A stretch of 64,000 bases of DNA from Trichodesmium sp050015995 (GTDB taxonomy: Bacteria > Cyanobacteriota > Cyanobacteriia > Cyanobacteriales > Microcoleaceae). A program made the position numbers and the translations under genes. Shown here piece by piece: positions 45,301 to 53,440 of the stretch. The notes beneath the pieces are model-generated. The model saw nothing but the letters and a program-made list of their open reading frames with translations. It did no database searches and was not told the DNA's origin. The DNA lies in the NCBI RefSeq assembly GCF_050015995.1, contig NZ_JBNHEP010000248.1, positions 20,115-84,114 on the forward strand, read 5' to 3'. The number at the start of each line of letters is the position of its first letter. The stretch's first letter is position 1.

Positions 45301-46365
45301 GCGATTTCGTTCTTGTAAGACCTCTAAACCACATACCATGGAGCGAGCAACATCACGAAAAACCTGGCGATGAATATCATCAGTATGTTGGGCAAATGAC
45401 TTGGCTTCACTGAAGTTCACTTCTACCAAGACAGTACTGGCAAAATTTCCTACTACCCCAGAAAGATCCCCAAATTCTGGATCTCGATTCTGAACCATCA
45501 TTGTCAGGGAAAAATGTTGGTTTTTTGACCAATAAGCGACTATTAAACTAAAAGCTGTTAACAAGAGGGTTGTGGGATTTATATCTTGTTCTTTAGCTCG
45601 TTTAGTAATGATTTCCCACTGCATTGCAGAAAGGACATGGCGACGGCGAACGAGGTGGGAACGACGAGGGACAACGGAATTGGATTTTAAGGGTAAAAGA
45701 GGTCCTCCTGGTAAAGTTTTCAGCCGTTCAAACCAGTAGTTTTTTGTTCGTTGATAACGCTCTGATGTCTGCTTTTGTCGTCGGTGGACTTCATAACCAG
45801 AAAGGTCAAAGGATTTCTCGCTCCATTTCTGGTAGGTATTGGTATACATCTGAGACAGTTCAGACAAAACAGTGCGAACGCTACTGCCATCAAGAAACAA
45901 TAAATCTATATTGATGTGAATCCGCGTTACATTTTTGAGTCTGGTAATTTCTAGATGAATATTGGGAGGGTTTTCGGCTTTGATGTCAGCCCGATAAAGT
46001 CGTTTCCTAATCTGTTCAAGCTGCTCAGTCACTTCTTTATGATTCATTTGACTCAGGTCATGTTCTGGAATGTCAGAATCAAAGAATCCCTCTTCTACAA
46101 AAATTTCAGCAGTAGGCAAAACTTTAGCTTGCAGCATGGGATGTCTAGCTAACAAAGTGTTTCGGGCTTGGTAAAGTGCCTGGATGTCGCAATCAAATAG
46201 CTCAAACTCTAAATAAAGATGAGGATGAACGTGCAGATCAAAGCTCGTTTGTTCTCCTATCCAATAAGCTCGCTGTAGAGAAGATAGCTGTATGCGACTA
46301 CCAGTGGATAGCTGATTGTTTAAGGATTCTCTTGTTAGAAGTGTTTCGAGATCGTATGTTTTCAT
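42346..46365 (-). CDS. NRPS module Cy-A-PCP-TE, predicted cysteine-activating
   Basis: The 1,339-residue enzyme has four domains. Heterocyclisation (Cy) domain: QRAYWIGEQ at 31-39 and DLLFLDGSS at 154-162, i.e. DxxxxDxxS in place of HHxxxDG. Adenylation domain (about 480-980): TSGSTGTPKG near 627; FDLSVYDIFG and WNSVPAL give specificity residues that begin D-L-Y-N, and GGATEGSIWS follows, all typical of cysteine-activating domains. PCP: FFELGGNSFSA with Ser1024. Type I thioesterase: GWSMGG with Ser1156. It should condense a carrier-bound acyl group with cysteine, close a thiazoline and release the product. It follows the free carrier protein gene by 3 bases, as the last gene of an operon. Confidence 0.92.
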   Translation of the reverse strand: MKTYDLETLLTRESLNNQLSTGSRIQLSSLQRAYWIGEQTSFDLHVHPHLYLEFELFDCDIQALYQARNTLLARHPMLQAKVLPTAEIFVEEGFFDSDIPEHDLSQMNHKEVTEQLEQIRKRLYRADIKAENPPNIHLEITRLKNVTRIHINIDLLFLDGSSVRTVLSELSQMYTNTYQKWSEKSFDLSGYEVHRRQKQTSERYQRTKNYWFERLKTLPGGPLLPLKSNSVVPRRSHLVRRRHVLSAMQWEIITKRAKEQDINPTTLLLTAFSLIVAYWSKNQHFSLTMMVQNRDPEFGDLSGVVGNFASTVLVEVNFSEAKSFAQHTDDIHRQVFRDVARSMVCGLEVLQERNRQQGSAFYASSPVAFVSMLDKPDESVTPGIFQLEGENMVFCGLETPQVLLDHQAISRTDGGVALVWDTVDSAFEEGILNDMFDAYISLVSRLEKEETWQESYFDFRSPQQQASHQEYNKVQAPLTERCLHEYLYEQTQKTPDQTLLIDSRRTFSYQQATELSNRIAWTLREQYQVKPNELIAVYASKGWEQVIAAQAIITSGAAYVPLSPSFPDNRKQDILERCGCRLVLTNSAHLNDSCLKEVEKIAVDVNDNLVKNCENLPRIQSPNDLAYVIFTSGSTGTPKGVVLNHLGPVNTIEDINRRFGITSQDTIFGISELTFDLSVYDIFGTMATGATLVLPPEGINREPALCAQLCKKHGVTVWNSVPALAQLLVQYFESNLLTSDLSVRLFMMSGDWIPVRLPGKLKELFSSRTISLGGATEGSIWSIYYDIDRVDPKWKSIPYGYPLSNQEFYVLDSRKQPRPDNVSGELYIGGVGVAQGYWKDEQKTAHSYLEHPVTHERIYRTGDWGVRRSDGYIEFLGREDGQVKVRGYRIELGEIESTLQRHPAIVNAAVKVIGEQPQNAYLAAYLIAKNDTEVDLQEVKQYAEEFLPDYMIPTRFIFLEQLPLGATGKVDRKALPIPSDYQHSKNSEPPDTETERNLARLWSEILGIETLMREDNFFELGGNSFSAIRLMALIADTFDLDIPVTTLLQNSTIKALSQFIDEHYHSGVDSSETSLVSITGHQSKPPIFWFHPSGGGILCYKDLAQLLSERFGCLALEASGTSRQKSQLSLSEMTKLYLKEIHSANPSGPYHLGGWSMGGVIAYEAAQQLTKQGIKVDSLVLIDSPAPLRQEATEFKQLISWFVSDLAEVDQDLALNCLQEENNSTNLLLQALTEAQQKHWLPAGNIQDLISLFEIFRSNIEALHSYQALPLKAEIPCLVVMATQNVEERVASNSIEVWHSLLPKTTWFSELEGNHYSLLKSPTVNQLAKLILETSQNQY

Positions 46366-46368
46366 AAG

Positions 46369-46614
46369 TCAAGCAAGAAGTTTTTCAATAGCAGAATTAA
46401 GGGTATTCGTAGTTTTAAATACATCGGGAGTTAATAACTCATCGGGAAAGGTGACTTCAAACTCATCTTCAAGATCAAGCATTAGATTTGTGGCTGCCAT
46501 AGAATCTAATCCTAAGCTTGTAAGTTCTGTGTCATTATCAATTTGGTCAACGGATGTTACCAATTTCAAATGTTCAACCATACAAACTTTAAGTTGTTCA
46601 AGCGTATTGTTCAT
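46369..46614 (-). CDS. Free acyl/peptidyl carrier protein
   Basis: The 81-residue protein is a complete carrier domain: TELTSLGLDSMAATNLMLDL with the phosphopantetheine serine in GLDSMA and the acidic helix 2 typical of ACPs. AGGAG precedes the ATG. Its start overlaps the end of the PLP decarboxylase gene by 17 bases, and the NRPS follows 3 bases later, so the three are translationally linked. It probably carries the starter unit loaded by the AMP-ligase at 48081 for delivery to the Cy domain. Confidence 0.9.
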   Translation of the reverse strand: MNNTLEQLKVCMVEHLKLVTSVDQIDNDTELTSLGLDSMAATNLMLDLEDEFEVTFPDELLTPDVFKTTNTLNSAIEKLLA

Positions 46615-47947
46615 GGATACTGTCTCCTGTTATATTGATGGATAAATTTTCTGGTTCAGGAAGTAAAAATTGCAGAGATTCATGGCCAGTTCGCAGACTT
46701 GATAAATCTACTGGAATTCCATTACGTAAAGAGACTTCTAAGGGAGCAGGACGACTTAGAAAAGCTACTAAACTAGCTGTTAATCCATAAGCTCCAACGT
46801 TTGGAATAGCAACAATATCATTGATCTTCACCGATGGAGGCAACTCGGTTCTGCGTGTCAAACAATCAAGTGGACTACACAATGGACCAACAACTAAGGT
46901 TCGTCCGTCATTAGCTGTTTCTGTTGACCAAGCTTCTTGTTCAGATGAAAGGTTATACATCAAAACATAACCTCTGGGAATTCGTCCTAATCCTGACATT
47001 CCGCCTAAATGATTAATTCCGGCATCTAAAACCACAAATTGAGAATCAAATTTTCCGGGTTTTATATCCAGAATTGTAGCCAGTAGTGTACCGCTTGAAG
47101 CAGAAAGGTAACGTCCTGATTCAAACCAAATTTCGGCTTCTGCTGTGTATTTTCGTTGAGCCAGTAGTTGCTCTAAACGAAAACGCAAATTATCAAGAGC
47201 GATCGCTGATTTTTGATTGGCAAAAGGCCAAGGAAAACCGCCACCCAAATCAATCACTTGAGGGGTAAATCCAAGCTGACTGGTAAGTCTCTCAGTACAA
47301 TCAATACCTGCTTTAAATGATTTAATCAGAGATTCTTCACTGTCGATCTGAGTTCCATAGTAAATGTGATACCCAATAATCTCCACATAAGAACTCAGTT
47401 GACTAAGTCGTTGAGCACCATTAAGTAGAACACTTTCTTCAAAACCAAATTGTGAGGGGGTACCACTCATCGCTAGTCCGCCTTGGAGTGGTTCCATCGG
47501 GTTAACCCTCAGCAATAAACGGATGCTTTTTTGGGCTGTTTCAGCAGCCTTTTCCAGACGATCTAGATCGGTATAAGACTCTACTGAAAAATGATTGACT
47601 CCTATGGCAATAGCTTGACCAATTTCCTCTGTCGTTTTTCCTGGACCACTATAGAGGATTTGTTCAATAGAAATTCCAGAATTACAAGCAACACTAAGTT
47701 CATGGTTTGAGCAGACTTCTAAACAACACCCAGCCGTTTGTACGGTTTTGACAATAGCTGGTAGTGGATTAGCTTTGAGAGAATAAAACACTTTGGCATT
47801 AGTAGGCAAAGCCTGTTTTAATTCCCTGACTTGATGTTCCACAATATCAAGATCATATACATAAAGGGGAGAGCCAAATCTAGCGACTAGGGAACGCCAA
47901 TTATCGAAAGCTTTCTGTTGAGTTTCTAAGTCTTTAACATTAGGCAT
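46598..47947 (-). CDS. PLP-dependent fold-type III decarboxylase (Orn/DAP/Arg decarboxylase 2 family)
   Basis: The 449-residue product has the alanine-racemase-like barrel. The PLP lysine is K58 in FYSLKANPLP; H194 lies in GYHIYYGTQ, the phosphate loop is GGGFPWPF (235-242), ESGRYLS (276) replaces EPGR, and the catalytic cysteine loop is GPLCSPLDCL (C357). Family members decarboxylate lysine, ornithine, arginine or diaminopimelate. Relatives such as BtrK act on an amino acid held on a carrier protein. Here the gene overlaps an ACP gene and follows an AMP-ligase gene, the same trio I recall from exosortase-A-associated loci, so decarboxylation on the carrier is a good inference. The substrate is not predictable from sequence by eye. 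Confidence 0.87.
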   Translation of the reverse strand: MPNVKDLETQQKAFDNWRSLVARFGSPLYVYDLDIVEHQVRELKQALPTNAKVFYSLKANPLPAIVKTVQTAGCCLEVCSNHELSVACNSGISIEQILYSGPGKTTEEIGQAIAIGVNHFSVESYTDLDRLEKAAETAQKSIRLLLRVNPMEPLQGGLAMSGTPSQFGFEESVLLNGAQRLSQLSSYVEIIGYHIYYGTQIDSEESLIKSFKAGIDCTERLTSQLGFTPQVIDLGGGFPWPFANQKSAIALDNLRFRLEQLLAQRKYTAEAEIWFESGRYLSASSGTLLATILDIKPGKFDSQFVVLDAGINHLGGMSGLGRIPRGYVLMYNLSSEQEAWSTETANDGRTLVVGPLCSPLDCLTRRTELPPSVKINDIVAIPNVGAYGLTASLVAFLSRPAPLEVSLRNGIPVDLSSLRTGHESLQFLLPEPENLSINITGDSIHEQYA

Positions 47948-48080
47948 AAGTTTTTATGCATTCAATTATTTTTTTCAAGGTAAAACTAACAGCAAATATC
48001 AGTTTTAGCACTGCTAAGTGATTTGCCTTTGACACTCCACTCATTTCATGGAGTGGATTCTTGCTTCGTAGACTACTTGA

Positions 48081-49652
48081 CTACCGATTCGTTAAGGATG
48101 AAATTTTCTGCTTCCTTAAGGGAGCGATTGATTGTTTTTCAGATTTTTTTCGCCAGATTTCCTCTAATGCTCGTTGATTAACTTTTCCATTCAAAGTATT
48201 GGGAAAATTCTCTAATATCTCGACAAAATCAGGAATCTTGTATGACTCTAAAACTTCACTGAGTTTTGACAAAATCATCTCCTGAGAAATCCCTGCTTGA
48301 GCGGTAATAATAAATAAAATGAGATGCTCTTCTAGCTGTATAACTGCAGCGTTCTTAACTTCCTCCAATTCCAAAGCTGCTTTTTCAATTTCTAGAGGAT
48401 GAAGGCGGAACCCTCGCCGCTTTATTTGTTCATCTTTGCGCCCAGCAAAGTAGAGATATCCTTCTTCATCTATTTTGAAGTTATCCCCTGTATAAAGAGC
48501 GCGTCCTATTCCCGATGGATGAGGTCGATAGCGAACTTCGGTTTCAACAGTAGCTTTCCAGTATCCTAGAGCAAGATGACGCCCACAGACAACCAGTTCC
48601 CCGACTTGACCAGGAGAAAGTCGATTTCCTAAGTCATCAATGACAAATGCGTCCGTGTCATCAAGTGGACGACCGACAGATCCAGGACGTTTTTTGGCTT
48701 CTTCGGGAGATAAAATCGAGACACGCTTACATTCTGTCAATCCATACATCGGATAAATTGAAGCTTGAGGAAGTGCGTTTTGTAATCGAAGAATATGTTG
48801 TTCGCTCAAGTGTGCGCCAGTGTTAGTAGCAAGACGAATTTCTGGTAAGATTTCTTGCCGTCTCTCTAACATTTTTAACAAGGATTCAAAAAGATTAGGA
48901 ACCCCTGGAAGAATGTTGATGTTTCTTTTGCGTAAAGTTCCAATCAATGATGGACCTGCCAACTCCGAGCTATTCACAATAAGTCTAGCACCAACTTGTG
49001 CAGCAAGAAAACCTTGATATAGACCATAATCAAATGAGAGAGGGAGAAAAAGCCCAATTGAGTCTTCTAAGGAATAACCTAGTCGCTTTTGAATTTTTTC
49101 AACGACAAAGAGTATATTATCCTGAGTCAGTACCACTCCTCTGGGTTTTCCTGTTGACCCCGAAGTATAAATAATTAAAGCAGGATCAGTATCAATTGTT
49201 CCCCGCTTGGAACTTAAGGCTTGAATACTTTCTAGGCTTTGTTCAAAAGGAATAAATTCAAGGTTGTTGAGCACTGAAATATCGAGTAAGGAACTACCTT
49301 GAAAACAGTGAAAATGTGACTTCGTTTTGTCATCTAACAACACTGCTTGTGGTTGAAGCTGACTGTGAATATTTTTTAGCGTTATCTCAGTGCTAGCTTG
49401 ATGCAAGATCGTTGCGGTCGCACCGAGAACATTGGCAGCAAACAAAGCTAATAAAATTTCGGGTCGATTTTGGGCAACTATTAGCACTCGATCCCAACGC
49501 TGAACGCCTACAGACTCTAAGCGTTTTGCTAACTGATAAACTGCGCTAACTGCTTGTGCATATGTATATGTATGTTCTCCATCCAAATACACCCGATTTG
49601 GCCAACGTTCTGCTGCTTGCCATAGTAGCGATGTGAGAATTCTTTGGGACAT
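48081..49652 (-). CDS. AMP-forming acyl/aminoacyl ligase (ANL family)
   Basis: The 523-residue product is an ANL-superfamily adenylating enzyme: P-loop-like IIYTSGSTGKPRGVV (about 158-172), YPMYGLTECKR (A5-type), GYWKATVE and YTGDNFKIDEEGYLYFAGR (A7/A8), hinge and C-terminal lysine region NTLNGKVNQRAL. It has no carrier domain of its own, so it would load a carboxylic or amino acid onto CoA or, more likely, the free ACP at 46369. It belongs to the same operon-like run as the decarboxylase 130 bases downstream. Substrate unknown. Confidence 0.88.
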   Translation of the reverse strand: MSQRILTSLLWQAAERWPNRVYLDGEHTYTYAQAVSAVYQLAKRLESVGVQRWDRVLIVAQNRPEILLALFAANVLGATATILHQASTEITLKNIHSQLQPQAVLLDDKTKSHFHCFQGSSLLDISVLNNLEFIPFEQSLESIQALSSKRGTIDTDPALIIYTSGSTGKPRGVVLTQDNILFVVEKIQKRLGYSLEDSIGLFLPLSFDYGLYQGFLAAQVGARLIVNSSELAGPSLIGTLRKRNINILPGVPNLFESLLKMLERRQEILPEIRLATNTGAHLSEQHILRLQNALPQASIYPMYGLTECKRVSILSPEEAKKRPGSVGRPLDDTDAFVIDDLGNRLSPGQVGELVVCGRHLALGYWKATVETEVRYRPHPSGIGRALYTGDNFKIDEEGYLYFAGRKDEQIKRRGFRLHPLEIEKAALELEEVKNAAVIQLEEHLILFIITAQAGISQEMILSKLSEVLESYKIPDFVEILENFPNTLNGKVNQRALEEIWRKKSEKQSIAPLRKQKISSLTNR

Positions 49653-49844
49653 GAGTGTTTTTCTTTGTTTAAAAAGTTAATGAGAAATTTAAGTTCGACA
49701 AAACCTGTTATGTAAAACTATTAAAATTAACATTCTGCAAGTTTATATTTCGCAGACGTTTGAATTTTAATAGTTTATTTTTGACTTAAACATTTTGTTA
49801 ATGTTTAAGGAATTAGATGACTAACTCATAATCAGGTCTGTTTG

Positions 49845-50741
49845 TTAGTGAGTACTGGGCTTTGAGAATAAGCCGATTTTTGTAAAAAATTTAGTGACAC
49901 GTTCTAATAACTTATTATTAAATTGGTGACGGACTGAATTAGCTAGTAATTCTTTACGAATCTGACCTGGTTTTTCAAATCCAGCATCAGCATAGATTTC
50001 ACGCCGATAGAGCTTTTGTGTAGCTAGGTTCATAAAACTTTTCACAGCTATTTCAATTTCCATGATCCGTTGTTCTGAATATCTATTTTTTAGCTCCTGG
50101 CATACTAAGTTGATATACTGACGACCATAGGTGATGTGTCTACCTTCATCAGCATGATGAAGTTTATTAATGTCCTGAATGAACTTTGGTAAAGTGCTGT
50201 CTTTAGCCATTTGACGATTATAAAAATCAACGATTTCTTCAAAAATCAGAATACGGCTAAAGAGCATGAAGTTGGCGATATCAGCTTCTGGTAAATTTGC
50301 CATGGCTAAAGCACGGTCTGGATAGATTTTTTTCCCATATTGCAGACAGAATTTTGAAAAATACCACATATGCTCATTCTCTTCTGCGATTAAATAATGT
50401 AGATATTCCGAGAGAAATTCAAACCCTGGTGTATGAAGTCGTCCTGTCATTTCTACTAACAGTTCACGAATACCTGTCACATTTAGACTACAGAAATTAA
50501 TAAATTCCCACTTGCTTAATTCAATTAATTGTTCTTGAGTGAGTTCATGTTCAAAACGAGTTCCATGAACCGACATTAAATTAAGGGACATCCACAACTT
50601 GTTTTGCTCTATATCTTCTGGCCAAACAAGTTCTTTAAAGGGATCGTAAATGTCAGAATTTGTTTGCTCAATAAGTTTATTGAGAATTTTAGAAAACTTC
50701 GATGTGTCTTGAGTAAGAGCTAATTCATTTATTGCGATCAT
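49845..50741 (-). CDS. AurF-like di-iron oxygenase (ferritin-like)
   Basis: The 298-residue, all-helical product has the ligand pattern of the AurF/p-aminobenzoate N-oxygenase family: a first glutamate in GIRELLVEM, ExxH as EENEH (120-124), FEEIVDFYNRQ (168-178) and ExxH as HHADEGRH (195-202). Such enzymes oxidise amines to hydroxylamines or nitro groups, or hydroxylate carrier-bound substrates. GAGGATC precedes the ATG. In this cluster it may oxidise the amine left by the decarboxylase or the carrier-bound acyl chain. The exact subfamily is not certain, but the di-iron site looks complete. Confidence 0.82.
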   Translation of the reverse strand: MIAINELALTQDTSKFSKILNKLIEQTNSDIYDPFKELVWPEDIEQNKLWMSLNLMSVHGTRFEHELTQEQLIELSKWEFINFCSLNVTGIRELLVEMTGRLHTPGFEFLSEYLHYLIAEENEHMWYFSKFCLQYGKKIYPDRALAMANLPEADIANFMLFSRILIFEEIVDFYNRQMAKDSTLPKFIQDINKLHHADEGRHITYGRQYINLVCQELKNRYSEQRIMEIEIAVKSFMNLATQKLYRREIYADAGFEKPGQIRKELLANSVRHQFNNKLLERVTKFFTKIGLFSKPSTH

Positions 50742-51850
50742 TTTTGTTGATCCTCTGTACAGTGGGTTACTTAAGGTTGCTTCAAATAACTTAAAGTTAC
50801 TTAAAATTGTAATCTAGACGACTTTTAAGTCAATTCGATCACTATGTTGACTATTTAAGCTCACGGGGTGACAATGGTTAAAAACATAAAAAATGACGGG
50901 AGGTATTACACAGCGCCTGTTTTAATGGCTGGTTGAATAACGACAAGCGGGTTTTAACCTGGAGTAAAAGTCTGCTATGATAGTCGGATACGAGTAAGAA
51001 CAAGGTTTGTAGCTATGACATGACTGCTAGTTAGCGTGAAATTCCGGCTCCCAGGAGACGGGAACGCGCGTTTTCTACGACGGCTGTTAGCTCCGCATTC
51101 CGTTTGCTTAGCATTCCGAAGGAAAGGAAAAGTAAGTAGGCAGAGATCAGCAGCGATTTATTGCTCCAACACCGCCGACTAAAACCACTCGGAAAGCTAC
51201 AAAAAAAGGTAAGCTCACAGCTAGATTTCGGTCTATACCGAAGAGTGTAGGAATCTGTTGATAGGCTTGAAGCAAATGTGGATTGATCCCATTTGCAGTG
51301 AGTTAACCACACACAGCAGGGTGTTTCAACCCCTGGAGATGTCAAGCACACTTAAGAGCGAACACTCTAAAAGTGAAACTCCTAGATGGTAGATGCTTAG
51401 GGATGGCTCTTGGTTGAAAAGGAATCAAGTTCTTTCCTCTAGCAGTACATATATCTGATGCAAGTCAGGTTATGCACTTTTGAGGAGTTGCAGAAAAAAT
51501 TTCTGAGCAAATCCTCACAACTTGCCTCATGCGCTTAGAAGCTGTTAGCATCACCAAAAATGCTAAAAGTATTTCTATTAAAGGCTTTTGGGTTTTGAAT
51601 TCAATCGGCATCAAAACTTAATATCGTTCCGGCTTTCACTTTTGAATACTGGGACTTAAACAATTTTTCAGCCCAAATATAGCCTCAACTAGCTTTATAA
51701 GTAGATTCCCAGAGACAGGACATCTTTGCAGTGGGTTAAACACACACAGCATGGTGTTTCAACCCCTGGAGATGTCAAGCACACTTAAGAGCGAACACTC
51801 TAAAAGTAAAACTCCTAGATGGTAGATGCTCAAGAATGGGTTAGTGAATT
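50742..51850. other. 1.1-kb non-coding region with a 106-bp direct repeat
   Basis: I find no recognisable gene. 51292-51397 and 51725-51830 are direct repeats (offset 433, about five differences) containing 'cccctggagatgtcaagcac' and 'actcctagatggtagatgct'. The 51040-51250 part is less AT-rich than its surroundings and holds hairpin-forming strings (cggctcccaggagacggga; ttcggtctataccgaa), which suggests a structured RNA or the leftover of a mobile element. A 106-codon minus-strand frame at 51031 shows no family features. Confidence 0.5.
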
Positions 51851-52081
51851 ATGTCAATAGTGGCAACAACGAGAACAATAAATTGTTTAAATTCTCTGAA
51901 AATTGAGACTGTTTTAGAACAGCTAAATCGGATTTTTTTAGATTCTGCTCCGATTATTTATTATGTTGAGAGCAATCCTAATTATTTTTTAATTATAGAT
52001 GAGGTATTCAATTATATTGAGTCCCATTCAATCCATGTTATCACTTCTCCCACCTTAAGTTTTTCCTGTTGTCTACTCTGA
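51851..52081 (+). pseudogene. PIN-domain toxin fragment
   Basis: Codons from about 51935 read IFLDSAPIIYYVESNPNYFL, the first strand and acidic residue of a PIN-domain toxin, and continue FNYIESHSIHVITSPTLSFS. The frame then stops where the central and C-terminal acidic residues should follow. The 25 codons before the PIN start match nothing I know. It converges on, and overlaps by 9 bases, the end of the MFS gene. I read it as a truncated vapC-like gene. Confidence 0.6.
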
Positions 52082-53440
52082 CAAAAAGTCTATATCTTTT
52101 TCGGAGATGTCTTTTGAGCTAACCATAGAATCACGTTCCGTTAACAGACGACGTAATTCTTTTTGTCGAGTGCTATCTAGTGGAAAGTTCCAGATAACGA
52201 TCGCTGCTAAAAGACTAATTGGAATAGGTACACAAATAAATATATATTTAAGTGCTTCAATTGTTCCAGCAGTATTTTCGCCCCCAGGAACAAAACCTAT
52301 CCAATCTAAAATAGGATAAATCATCCCAACTCCCAAAGCAGAACCAACTTTGTTAGTCATGGTTAACAGAGAATAGTAAAGACCTGTACGCTGTGTCCCT
52401 GATTCCAAGTTATCATGGTCTGTAACGTCTGCCATAATTGAGCGCAATAAAAACGCTCCTGCACCAGATTCGATGCCGAAAAGAATATTAACTAAAGCAT
52501 ACAACCATAAGTTTCCTGGTTGAACGAGCAATAAACCGATAAGAATTACACAACCATATATTTTAGCAACACCAAAAGTCCGATGCTTCTCTAACTTATA
52601 ACTAAGACGCATCCAAAAAGGAATGCCACAAAAACTAGCTATGAAATAGAGTAAGAGCATTAGACTAGACCATTCACCTAGTTGCATGACATAACTGACA
52701 AAAAAAATGTAGATCGATCCAACAATTCCTGGAGCAAGACCAGTCATTAAATTTGCTACTAGCACTCGTATTAGCAGTTTATTTTTCAACAGCACAGAGG
52801 TTGACTTGAACAAACCAAGTTGACAAGATGGTCCCACAGGTTTTTCTTTGACATTACTAACAGCGATCGCTACAGTGATTGGCAGCAGTATAATTGTAAA
52901 CCAACCCATAGCAGCAACTTTAGTTCCACTATCAGCACCTCCAGTCTGTTCCAGAATAGTCGGAAGTATCAAAACAGCTAACATACCAAAGACTAAAGCA
53001 AATTCTCGCCAACCTTGAACTCGCGCTCGTTCATAATAATCTGATGATAATTCTGCACCCCAAGACATATGAGAGATACTCAGCAGAGTCCAACCAACAT
53101 ACAACAACAGCATCCAAAACAGAAGATAATTTCCTGTGACTGGTGCTTCCGGTATAAATACTTTGTAAACGCAAATCATTAAAATAGGAACAGATAATAT
53201 AATCCAATGACGCCGACGACCTAAAGGAGTTGTCACTCGATCGCTGAGAACACCAAGAACTGGATCGGTAAAAACGTCCCAGAAACGGGTAATCATAAAA
53301 ACTGTGCCCACCAGAGAAAGGCCAAGTCCCATTTCTTCTGCATAAAATGGGGGAAGGTAAACTAGAAGAGGAAGGCCAAGAGCAGAAAGGGGTATTCCAG
53401 GAGAGACAAAGGCTGCAATAGTTTTTTTGGTGAGATTCAT
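52073..53440 (-). CDS. MFS transporter of the GPH/MelB type
   Basis: The 455-residue membrane protein has about 12 hydrophobic helices. The family signature is at residues 50-77: FWDVFTDPVLGVLSDRV then TPLGRRRHWI, typical of the glycoside-pentoside-hexuronide (MelB-like) branch of the major facilitator superfamily. A second half-signature, ADVTDHDNLESGTQRTGLYY, is also typical. Members usually carry out cation-coupled sugar uptake, but homologues in biosynthetic clusters may export or import the product. It shares strand with the NRPS operon but is separated from it by 1.3 kb that includes repeats, so its link to the cluster is plausible, not proven. Confidence 0.82.
   Translation of the reverse strand: MNLTKKTIAAFVSPGIPLSALGLPLLVYLPPFYAEEMGLGLSLVGTVFMITRFWDVFTDPVLGVLSDRVTTPLGRRRHWIILSVPILMICVYKVFIPEAPVTGNYLLFWMLLLYVGWTLLSISHMSWGAELSSDYYERARVQGWREFALVFGMLAVLILPTILEQTGGADSGTKVAAMGWFTIILLPITVAIAVSNVKEKPVGPSCQLGLFKSTSVLLKNKLLIRVLVANLMTGLAPGIVGSIYIFFVSYVMQLGEWSSLMLLLYFIASFCGIPFWMRLSYKLEKHRTFGVAKIYGCVILIGLLLVQPGNLWLYALVNILFGIESGAGAFLLRSIMADVTDHDNLESGTQRTGLYYSLLTMTNKVGSALGVGMIYPILDWIGFVPGGENTAGTIEALKYIFICVPIPISLLAAIVIWNFPLDSTRQKELRRLLTERDSMVSSKDISEKDIDFLSE

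Noticed and set aside
51031..51351. 106-codon minus-strand frame
   Set aside because: Composition (many Cys/Ser/Arg) and overlap with the direct repeat look non-coding, and there is no ribosome site or known family.
50880..51850. Group II intron
   Set aside because: I could not find a GTGYG 5' end, a domain V hairpin or any reverse-transcriptase coding sequence.
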